A stretch of 23,010 bases of DNA, from NCBI GenBank assembly GCA_038043185.1, contig JBBTCO010000052.1, positions 1 to 23,010 on the forward strand, read 5' to 3'. Below the pieces are notes generated by a model that was given only the letters and a program-made list of their open reading frames with translations, had not been told where the DNA came from and ran no database searches. This document shows positions 7,326 to 13,840 of the stretch, in pieces; positions within the stretch are counted from its first letter, which is position 1; each line of letters starts with the position of its first letter. Made by a program: the position numbers and the translations under genes. The DNA comes from UBA5009 sp038043185. GTDB lineage: Bacteria > Bdellovibrionota > Bdellovibrionia > Bdellovibrionales > Bdellovibrionaceae.

Positions 7326-8702
7326 CTAAAAAATTTTTCCCGGATTGAGAATTCCATCTGGATCAAAAATAGACTTAATTCCTTTCATCAAATCGATCTC
7401 ATTTTGAGACCGTGTGAAATTAAGGAATGCTTTTTTTGTTAAGCCCACACCGTGTTCGGCAGAGATACTTCCCTGATATTTTTTTACAGCTTCAAAAACC
7501 AACAGATCAACTTTACGGCATTCCCCAACAAAAACTTCTTTGGTCATTTTTTCAGGGCGCAAAATACTGATATGCAAATTACCGTCGCCAATATGACCAA
7601 ACCAAACGACGTCCCAAGCTGGATAGGCCTTTTTCAGAACCTGTTCAAGATCGTTCATAAAATCAGGGACTTTCGAAACAGATACCGATATATCGTTTTT
7701 ATAAGGAGAATAAGGTGACAGCGATTCACTGATATCTTCCCTTAATCGCCAAAAGCTTTTAGCTTGAGCTTGGGATTGAGAGATCACTCCATCAGTGGTC
7801 CATGCATTTTCCAGACAAGACTCAAAGACTTCAAAAATATTTTTTTCATCGTCCTCGTTGCGGTTTTCAACTTCAATAACTAAATAATAAGGACTTGCAT
7901 TTTGCAGGGGAGAAGCCAGTTGAGTGCTTTTCATTACAAAATTCAGCGCCAGTTGAGAAAGCATTTCAAAAGCAATCACTGAGGTTTTATTTTTAAATTC
8001 AGCAAAAATTTTCATCACGGATGGGAGGTCTGAAACCGCAAGAAATAAAACCTGCGCTGGTGGGGGTGGGGGAATCAGTCGAACAGTGGCCTCAGTAATA
8101 AAACCCAAAGTGCCTTCGCTGCCGATCATCAAATGGCGTAAATCATATCCAGTCGCATTTTTAATGAGTGAATTATTCAGATCTAAAATAGCTCCAGAGC
8201 CAGTGACGACTTTTAATCCCACAATCCAATCGCGAGTAAGTCCGTATCTGATCACTTTGATACCGCCGGCATTGGTGGCAATATTTCCGCCAATCTGAGA
8301 CGAGCCTCGCGCGGCAAAATCAACAGGATAAAAAAGCTGGTGATCTTGCGCCCATTTTTGTAGGGCCTCGGTGATGACTCCGGCTTCGCAAACAATTGTT
8401 TGTTCCGTCGAGTTAAAATTTTTGATTTGATTCATGCGATCAAAAGAAACAATCACTTCGCCATTCAAAGCACAGGCGGCGCCACTGAGGCCCGTGCGTC
8501 CTCCGGAAGGAACTAATGATATTTTATTTTTCCGAGCCCACAGAACAATTTTTGAAACTTGCTCGGTGTTTGTCGGAAAAAGGACCGCACTGGCTTTAAT
8601 ATCAAAATAATTGGTCCAGTCTTTACCGTAAATTTTCAAATTTTCGGGATCAGTTTTAATTTTATCTTTATCGAGAAAATTAAGCTCTTGCAGTTCTTTC
8701 AT
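7326..8702 (-). CDS. FAD-linked oxidase, GlcD / D-2-hydroxyglutarate dehydrogenase type
   Basis: A 458-residue flavoprotein of the vanillyl-alcohol-oxidase fold. The N-terminal FAD-binding half contains VPSGGRTGLSGAA, IGGNIATNAGG and the GSEGTLGFITEATV segment. The C-terminal FAD-oxidase half contains FGHIGDGNLHISI and SAEHGVGLTKKAFL, which hold the usual catalytic His/Glu region, and ends in FDPDGILNPGKIF. The size and lack of an Fe-S C-terminal extension fit stand-alone GlcD, D-lactate or D-2-hydroxyglutarate dehydrogenases. Substrate cannot be read from motifs alone. The nearby serA makes D-2-hydroxyglutarate oxidation an attractive inference, because SerA of several bacteria produces that compound as a by-product. 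It is the last gene of the BolA-Grx operon, starting 5 bases after the DUF2892 stop. Confidence 0.88.
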   Translation of the reverse strand: MKELQELNFLDKDKIKTDPENLKIYGKDWTNYFDIKASAVLFPTNTEQVSKIVLWARKNKISLVPSGGRTGLSGAACALNGEVIVSFDRMNQIKNFNSTEQTIVCEAGVITEALQKWAQDHQLFYPVDFAARGSSQIGGNIATNAGGIKVIRYGLTRDWIVGLKVVTGSGAILDLNNSLIKNATGYDLRHLMIGSEGTLGFITEATVRLIPPPPPAQVLFLAVSDLPSVMKIFAEFKNKTSVIAFEMLSQLALNFVMKSTQLASPLQNASPYYLVIEVENRNEDDEKNIFEVFESCLENAWTTDGVISQSQAQAKSFWRLREDISESLSPYSPYKNDISVSVSKVPDFMNDLEQVLKKAYPAWDVVWFGHIGDGNLHISILRPEKMTKEVFVGECRKVDLLVFEAVKKYQGSISAEHGVGLTKKAFLNFTRSQNEIDLMKGIKSIFDPDGILNPGKIF

Positions 8703-8707
8703 GAAGA

Positions 8708-8926
8708 TTAGTCCTGAGGCGACTTATAGAATTGCGATCGCTGTTCATCGCGAGATGTTTGGATCTTAAGTAAGCTATAGATAAAACAAAGGCCCCAGGC
8801 GCTAGAGAAAATTAAATACAAACCAAAGTATCCCCAAAAAGGACCACCAGCAATCGCGTAGAACAACAAAAGAACGCCAATGATAAATCGCAAAATACGG
8901 TCCCAAAAGGCAATGTTGCATTTCAT
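8708..8926 (-). CDS. DUF2892 small membrane protein
   Basis: A 72-residue protein matching the DUF2892 pattern: an N-terminal MKCNIAFWDRILRFIIGV block, then two closely spaced hydrophobic helices (about 10-28 and 30-54) ending in IYSLLKIQTS. The family is found alone or fused to rhodanese domains, and its function is unknown. The single N-terminal Cys (C3) is conserved in many members as I recall. Its ATG overlaps the glutaredoxin stop by ATGA, so the two are probably translationally coupled. The neighbours, a CGFS glutaredoxin and a BolA-like protein, hint at a redox or Fe-S role, but that is context only. Confidence 0.8.
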   Translation of the reverse strand: MKCNIAFWDRILRFIIGVLLLFYAIAGGPFWGYFGLYLIFSSAWGLCFIYSLLKIQTSRDEQRSQFYKSPQD

Positions 8927-9231
8927 AGATCTTTAACCAGACCCTGTAATTCTCCGGATTGATACATTTCGATCATGATATCGCTGCCACCAACCAGTTG
9001 TTTTTTGATATAGAGTTGGGGAATTGTTGGCCAGTTGCCATACTCTTTAATCCCCTGGCGAAGTTCTTCGTCTTCTAAAATATTGATATCATGAAATTCT
9101 AAATTCAATTCTTGAAGAATAGCGCAGGCCCGTGCCGAGAATCCACATTGAGGGAATTGTTTTGTTCCTTTCATAAAAAGCACAACTTTATTTTTAGTTA
9201 AAATATCTTCGATTCTTTCTTTTGCTGACAT
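8923..9231 (-). CDS. grxD: Monothiol glutaredoxin, CGFS (Grx4) type
   Basis: A 102-residue monothiol glutaredoxin. The active-site motif FPQCGFSARA holds the family CGFS (29-32). K21-G-T, WPTIPQLY (around 67-74) and VGGSDIM (80-86) are the glutathione-binding elements. Such proteins bind a glutathione-ligated [2Fe-2S] cluster as homodimers or as heterodimers with BolA proteins, and carry clusters to targets. The gene directly upstream in the operon encodes a BolA/IbaG-like protein, the known partner family. The ATG is preceded by a near-ideal AAGGAGAT. Length is that of the compact Grx4 form. Confidence 0.94.
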   Translation of the reverse strand: MSAKERIEDILTKNKVVLFMKGTKQFPQCGFSARACAILQELNLEFHDINILEDEELRQGIKEYGNWPTIPQLYIKKQLVGGSDIMIEMYQSGELQGLVKDL

Positions 9232-9245
9232 TGGAATCTCCTTAA

Positions 9246-9476
9246 TTAAATTTTAATTTTTGTTCGGATCGAAAGGGCATGGACTTCGCCAGTTTTAAGC
9301 TCGGTGCTAAAAAAGGACATAACATGTTGATGCTGCTGCACTCGCGAGAGCCCTTTAAAGGCCTCACTTTCGATTGTAACTTCGTAATGATTCCCCGTGC
9401 CCGTAAGGTCAAAAACCTCGATCAGGCTGTTGGGATAGGATTGAAAAAGTCGTTCTTTTATTTGCTCTGGCGTCAT
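9246..9476 (-). CDS. BolA/IbaG-family protein
   Basis: A 76-residue protein with the BolA fold signature: GTGNHYEVTIESEAFKGLSRVQQHQHV, given here as two parts, GTGNHYEVTIES (26-37) and FKGLSRVQQHQHV (40-52), followed by a conserved end HALSIRTK. The HALSI ending is closer to the short IbaG/YrbA type than to E. coli BolA. Family members pair with CGFS glutaredoxins and share a [2Fe-2S] cluster through a His ligand, and the next gene is exactly such a glutaredoxin, 14 bases downstream. It is the first gene of a four-gene minus-strand operon. Only 31 bases separate its start from that of the divergent LTA-synthase-like gene, so its promoter must reach into that gene. Confidence 0.9.
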   Translation of the reverse strand: MTPEQIKERLFQSYPNSLIEVFDLTGTGNHYEVTIESEAFKGLSRVQQHQHVMSFFSTELKTGEVHALSIRTKIKI

Positions 9477-9477
9477 G

Positions 9478-9487
9478 ACCCTAGGGT
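9478..9487. promoter_or_regulatory. Perfect palindrome between two divergent starts
   Basis: ACCCTAGGGT is a perfect 10-base inverted repeat directly next to the bolA-like start codon and inside the 31-base gap to the divergent gene. It also supplies the AGGG ribosome-site core for the bolA-like gene. It could be an operator or a chance palindrome; no second copy was seen in the window. Confidence 0.25.
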
Positions 9488-9507
9488 TTACCAGAGGATG
9501 ACTGAGA

Positions 9508-11457
9508 GTGCAAACTGTGATAAAAAAACCTATGCAAGTTTATACCTTATTTAGGCGTCAACGGGATGTTTTGGTGCTTTTTCTTTTGGCCCTCACCCTT
9601 TATAGCGTCTTTCGTTTTGAATTTTTGCTTTGGAATTGGTCTCAATACCGGAATTCCTCTTGGTCGGATGTGCTTTGGGCTTTCTTTGTAGGACTGCGTT
9701 TTGATTTAAGTGCTAACTGCTATCTTGCCCTACCTTTATTTTTATTAGCACTTATTCCTTGGCCGAGCCGGCTTTGGCCGCGACTGGTTTTTTGTCTTTT
9801 CTTTGTTCTGCAATTGCCATTGATGATTTTAAACACGGTTGACATAGAATTTATTAATTTTGTTGGACGCAGATTTACCAAGCAGTCCCTTTTTATACTG
9901 AATGAAGCCACGGGTAAAGTTAGTGATCTTGTTGGTACCTATGCGCTTGTCCTTATTCTTCAAATTTTTCTTTTTGCCTTATTTTTTTGGCTTGCCTGGA
10001 GGAAAATAAATAAGGTCAGTGATAAGGGCCTTCCGCAAGAAGCTAAAAAATCAAGCAACCAGCCGATTCGAATTTTGTTTGTTTTTTTATTTTTGATTTT
10101 TTATGTGATGGGCTCAAGGGGGGGAGTGCAGAAAAAACCGATTAGTTTTGTTGATGCTAATGTTTTCTCTGCTCCGGTCATGAATAGTTTAGTTCTTAAT
10201 ACTAGTTTTACAATTTTAAAGAGTTTCACAAAGGATCGGGTCGCCAGGGAAAAATTCTTTGCTCAAAAAAATGAATTTTTACCTTACCTTAATGGTTCGA
10301 TAACGAATGATTCATTATTGGAAGGACGTCGGGCCACTCGTCCACAGAATGTCGTGATTTTGATTATGGAAAGTTTCAGCCTCGAGTATATGGGGAAGGT
10401 CAATGGAGTTAAAGGTTACACTCCTTTTTTAGATGAACTTTCTTCTCGACCTGAATCCCTTTTTTTTAAAAACGGTATCGCCAATAGCCGTCGCTCTATC
10501 GAAGGAATCGCGGCTGTTATCACCGGCATTCCGGCCTTGATGTCGGAACCTTTTATTTCTTCAGAGTTTACCGCGAATTATTTTATCGGCTTAGGAAGTT
10601 ATGTTGTTCCCTTGAAATATCACACCAGTTTTTTTCATGGTGGGATGAATGGAACCATGCATTTTGATAGTTTTATGAAAAGTGCTGGAATAGAAAATTA
10701 TTTTGGCTCGAAAGAATTCCCTGATCAAAATCAAAACGATGGAACTTGGGGAATTTTTGATGAACCTTTTTTTCAATTTTACGCCAAAAAAATATCTGAA
10801 TTTAATCAACCCTTTGTATCTGCATTTTTCTCTTTGTCTTCTCATCATCCCTACAAAGTTCCCGAGCAATACAAGGACAAATTTCCGCAAGGTCCACTGG
10901 AAATTTTACCCTCTATAGGTTATGCCGATTTTTCATTGAAAAAATTTTTTGAAGAAGCGGAAAAACAATCTTGGTACAAAGATACCCTTTTCATTATTAC
11001 CGCCGATCACACTCAAAAAAGTTATTTGCCAAATTATGAAAATGAAATTTCAAAGTGGAAAGTTCCGGTGATTTTTTTTCATCCTCATTACAAATGGCCA
11101 AAAGTGGATACGGATCAGATTGTCCAACATATTGATATTTTACCCAGCATTTTGGATTTCATGGGGATTAAGCCCAAAGAAGAAATTTTATTAGGACGTT
11201 CGGTATTTATTCCCGGCGACCGAACGGCTACGACTTTTGTTGAGGGCCGCTACATGCTTATCGCTAAAGATTATTTTTTAGATTGGAGTGTGGGACAAGA
11301 TTTTCATATGTTTGATTTTGCTGACGTTAACCAACAAAAGGAAATTCTGGAGCCCACTGAAAGGCGCAAAGAATTGATTCAAAGGTTGAAAGCTTCAGTT
11401 CAATATTTTAACGAAGGAATGTGGGATAATCGTCTCTATTACCCCACGGCGAGATAA
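9508..11457 (+). CDS. LTA-synthase / phosphoglycerol-transferase-family membrane protein
   Basis: A 649-residue protein with five hydrophobic helices in about residues 20-205, then a large extracytoplasmic sulfatase-like domain (about 278-600). Motifs of the alkaline-phosphatase/sulfatase superfamily are VILIMESFSLEY (metal Glu E288), NSRRSIEG (likely nucleophile S330), SSHHPY (446-447) and ITADHTQ (metal ligands D500, H501). LtaS and OpgB/MdoB-type enzymes of this family move phosphoglycerol or similar groups onto acceptors at the outer face of the inner membrane. Since the organism looks Gram-negative, an envelope glycan or lipid acceptor is more likely than teichoic acid; the substrate is unknown. 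GTG 9508 is chosen because AGAGGA lies nine bases before it; ATG 9532 has no ribosome site. Confidence 0.88.
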   Translation: MQTVIKKPMQVYTLFRRQRDVLVLFLLALTLYSVFRFEFLLWNWSQYRNSSWSDVLWAFFVGLRFDLSANCYLALPLFLLALIPWPSRLWPRLVFCLFFVLQLPLMILNTVDIEFINFVGRRFTKQSLFILNEATGKVSDLVGTYALVLILQIFLFALFFWLAWRKINKVSDKGLPQEAKKSSNQPIRILFVFLFLIFYVMGSRGGVQKKPISFVDANVFSAPVMNSLVLNTSFTILKSFTKDRVAREKFFAQKNEFLPYLNGSITNDSLLEGRRATRPQNVVILIMESFSLEYMGKVNGVKGYTPFLDELSSRPESLFFKNGIANSRRSIEGIAAVITGIPALMSEPFISSEFTANYFIGLGSYVVPLKYHTSFFHGGMNGTMHFDSFMKSAGIENYFGSKEFPDQNQNDGTWGIFDEPFFQFYAKKISEFNQPFVSAFFSLSSHHPYKVPEQYKDKFPQGPLEILPSIGYADFSLKKFFEEAEKQSWYKDTLFIITADHTQKSYLPNYENEISKWKVPVIFFHPHYKWPKVDTDQIVQHIDILPSILDFMGIKPKEEILLGRSVFIPGDRTATTFVEGRYMLIAKDYFLDWSVGQDFHMFDFADVNQQKEILEPTERRKELIQRLKASVQYFNEGMWDNRLYYPTAR

Positions 11458-11461
11458 ATTT

Positions 11462-12067
11462 TTAGTGCTGACCTTTGCACTCGGGCAGGTTGTGGCTGTA
11501 ATAAGCGTAACTTTGCACACAAGGATCATAGATATTTTTGGCCCACTCTTCATCCTGCCAAACTTTTTCAATGAAATGTTTTTTCGTTGGATCGTCGGAT
11601 TCATCATAATTATAGGCTGACGACAGCATGACCATAGCTTCCGCTTTTGATTTCTTATTAACAACGAGTTCGTAAATGGCGGCAGCCTCACCGGTGCGTT
11701 CCACGCCATTGTCACAATGAATTAAAATTGGTTTTGGCGCCGTTGCAAGGGCATCCAAATATTGCCTTAGACTTCGACGATGGGGAAGGTGATTGAGTTC
11801 AAAATCTATAGAGATAAATCGGACTTGTTTTGTTTCGGTAAGATTGAACTCATCATCAAACCATTTTTCACCAGGGTGTGCTCCACGCAAATTAATGACT
11901 GTTCTAATGCCTTCTTTGCGAATTAAATTATCCAACTCGCTCTTGGTGGGCTGTCCACTGCGAAAAAATTTTCCTTCGTCAACGATGGTTACTGGCGAAG
12001 CCGTGGTTTGACGACACGAAGTTAAGCTAGCGATGGACAATAATAATAAAAATAATATTTGAATCAT
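11462..12067 (-). CDS. Lipoprotein dual-specificity/tyrosine phosphatase
   Basis: A 201-residue protein with a classic lipoprotein signal: MIQILFLLLLSIASLTSC, lipobox LTSC with lipidated C18. The mature part is a cysteine-phosphatase fold of the DSP type: FFRSGQPT (35-41), TVINLRG, and the P-loop HCDNGVERTG with nucleophile C118 and R124 (CX5R). It would be anchored in the envelope, where the substrate could be a phosphoprotein, inositol phosphate or other phosphate ester; which is unknown. The frame extends to a TTG at 12109, but the ATG at 12067 gives a proper lipoprotein signal. It converges on the LTA-synthase-like gene with only 4 bases between stops. Envelope-exported members of this fold are less common than cytoplasmic ones. 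Confidence 0.85.
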   Translation of the reverse strand: MIQILFLLLLSIASLTSCRQTTASPVTIVDEGKFFRSGQPTKSELDNLIRKEGIRTVINLRGAHPGEKWFDDEFNLTETKQVRFISIDFELNHLPHRRSLRQYLDALATAPKPILIHCDNGVERTGEAAAIYELVVNKKSKAEAMVMLSSAYNYDESDDPTKKHFIEKVWQDEEWAKNIYDPCVQSYAYYSHNLPECKGQH

Positions 12068-12133
12068 TGATAAAATGATCTGATAAATCCGTAAAAGATT
12101 CGACCACAAGAATTTAATTCCCGAAAATACTAG

Positions 12134-12151
12134 GCCTTGGGCGAGCCAAGG
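12134..12151 (-). terminator. Hairpin after the cNMP-domain gene
   Basis: CCTTGG and CCAAGG form a 6-base stem around a 5-base loop, about 30 bases past the stop of the minus-strand gene ending at 12180. On that strand it is followed by CCTAGTATTTT, a poor U-tract. It lies between that gene and the downstream lipoprotein gene on the same strand, so it may separate their transcripts. Confidence 0.4.
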
Positions 12152-12179
12152 TTATGTTAATTCAAATCTAGGACACTCC

Positions 12180-13325
12180 CTAAGAGGCTTTCACTACAAG
12201 ACTATGGCCACATTCAGCACAAAATTTTTGGATATTCTTCACGCTGGCGTTGCACTGGGGGCATGCATTTTCGCCTTTTTTGAGTCTCTTTTCTTCTTTT
12301 TCATCAAGATCGACAAAGCCCTTTTCGTTCCATTTTTCAATTTCGCGAAGGATTTTCCAAGAAAAGAAAATATTTTTTAGCTCTTTTGGTTCAAACTCAA
12401 TCCGCACAGAATCGCTGACACTTCTTCTTTTTGTCATCGCACCTTTGGCTTCCATTCGCGCAAAATGGTCGTTATTCAAAGTGGTGCCTAACTCGGATTT
12501 CACCAATTCGGATAATTTTGCAAACTCAACCGAGACAAGACCGAATCGATCGGCAGTCACGGTCTCGGATAATTTCAAAATCAGATCGACAAGTTGAACG
12601 ACTAAGTCGTCCGGTTTTAAGATTTCCGATTTTCCGCCTTTAAAATAGTAGTATTGATAAAATTCAAAGAAAGCTTCGATTGCGGCTAAATTCTTAAACG
12701 TGATGGCCTGGACCTCATCCTGTCCATCTGGATTTTCGGGTGCTTTTCCCATGGTGTATTGGGCCAGCTTTAATTTAACTAAAATATGACAAGCTTGTTC
12801 TAAGCGTTTCAAAGATTCCCCAAAAATTCGCAAGGAATATTGCCGGAAGAGTGGCCAAAGAACCTCGACAGAATTGTCTTTTTGTTTTTCGCCTTTGTGG
12901 GAAGCTGTGTGGAAAATTATTCCAAAGACTTTCGCAACTTGATCTTCAGGGCATGGACTGGAGTCTTTTTCCATGCGAGCCGACCGAACCTCGGTGATAG
13001 CTTGCTTTAGTCTTTCGGAAAGACTTTTGATGGTCATCTTGAAAAGTTGGGGCGCGGCCTCGTACTGCTGTTTCATCGCGTCGACAGTCACTTCAAAAGT
13101 TTTAGTGTCTGTTGTAGCGATAGCGGAAAATTGATGAGTCGGTTGGCCAAAAATGACCATTTCACCCATGAGTTGATTTGCTCCCAGTTGAAAAAGATCC
13201 AGACTTTTTTTTCCTTTTGTAAGGCAAAGGTTGACGCTGCCACTTTGAATAAAAACGACCTGCGAAATTTTGTCACCTTCTCGGAATAAAAATTCGCCTT
13301 TTTTATATGCTTTTTGTTGCGACAT
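12180..13325 (-). CDS. Cyclic-nucleotide-binding-domain protein with C-terminal zinc ribbon
   Basis: A 381-residue protein. Residues about 5-115 are a CRP-type cyclic-nucleotide-binding domain (KKGEFLFREGDKISQVVFIQSGSVNL, read in two blocks: KKGEFLFREGD at 8-18 and VVFIQSGSVNL at 23-33; then LMGEMVIFG). The middle, about 120-345, is mostly helical and I do not recognise it, though FGESLKRLEQACHILVKL sits where a winged-helix could be. The C-terminus is a zinc ribbon with C355, C358, C369 and C372. The ATG is preceded by GAGGTG at seven bases, an excellent site. It is not a plain CRP regulator, because no clear CRP helix-turn-helix is visible. It could sense a nucleotide or simply scaffold. 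It is divergent from the HNH gene. Confidence 0.75.
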   Translation of the reverse strand: MSQQKAYKKGEFLFREGDKISQVVFIQSGSVNLCLTKGKKSLDLFQLGANQLMGEMVIFGQPTHQFSAIATTDTKTFEVTVDAMKQQYEAAPQLFKMTIKSLSERLKQAITEVRSARMEKDSSPCPEDQVAKVFGIIFHTASHKGEKQKDNSVEVLWPLFRQYSLRIFGESLKRLEQACHILVKLKLAQYTMGKAPENPDGQDEVQAITFKNLAAIEAFFEFYQYYYFKGGKSEILKPDDLVVQLVDLILKLSETVTADRFGLVSVEFAKLSELVKSELGTTLNNDHFARMEAKGAMTKRRSVSDSVRIEFEPKELKNIFFSWKILREIEKWNEKGFVDLDEKEEKRLKKGENACPQCNASVKNIQKFCAECGHSLVVKAS

Positions 13326-13414
13326 ACATTCACCTCAAATCCTCATTGAATTCTTCGGAAGAATAAATAAAATCTCAATTGCCAGAAGTTCAGGTTTGTG
13401 GCACGACCAGATCA

Positions 13415-13705
13415 ATGTCGGACTACTATATTCCAGCCTCGCCAGAGCATATTAAAAAAGAAAAAGCAAAAGCCCGAGAATTGCGCCAAAGTTTATGGTG
13501 GAGGCAGCAAATTGGGCGGGGAATTTGTTATCATTGTGAAAAAAAATTTGGATCTGCCGAGCTGACAATGGATCATTTGATACCCATTGGTCGAGGCGGA
13601 AAAACCTCTAAAAAGAACTGTGTTTTAAGCTGTAAAGAGTGTAATTCTAAAAAAGGTGCACGAACAAAGGTCGAGATCACAATGGATGAAATGAGCGAAG
13701 ATTAA
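13415..13705 (+). CDS. Small HNH endonuclease
   Basis: A 96-residue HNH nuclease-fold protein. Two CxxC pairs (C38/C41 and C73/C76) should bind structural zinc. Between them LTMDHLIPIGRGGKTSKKNCVLSC gives the HNH residues D53-H54, N68 and N77, here cited as LTMDHLIPIGRGG (50-62) and KNCVLSCKECNSKKG (67-81). The N-terminal 30 residues are charged. Such small stand-alone HNH proteins can nick or cut DNA, but their roles differ widely. An in-frame TTG at 13379 would extend it by 12 residues; I prefer the ATG because the extension lacks family-like sequence, though neither start has a strong ribosome site. It lies just upstream of the topoisomerase VI operon on the same strand, 135 bases away. 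Confidence 0.82.
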   Translation: MSDYYIPASPEHIKKEKAKARELRQSLWWRQQIGRGICYHCEKKFGSAELTMDHLIPIGRGGKTSKKNCVLSCKECNSKKGARTKVEITMDEMSED

Positions 13706-13840
13706 GCAACTTTGCCTTTTTTTGCTCTAAAAGTCGAAGCATACTACTTTGGTCTTGCATGACCTAGCCGCGTTATTGTTAACCTAAGGCGGATACATCC
13801 CGAACGTTGTTTTTAATTTTTTAAATGAGGGCCTACCTTT

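Noticed and set aside
13397..13411. TGGCACG on the plus strand upstream of the HNH gene as a sigma-54 -24 box
   Set aside because: The -12 position reads GATC instead of TTGC, so there is no second element.
13706..13840. Possible sigma-70 promoter for the topoisomerase VI operon
   Set aside because: TTGCAT and several AT-rich -10-like hexamers occur, but no pair has 16-18 base spacing with good matches.
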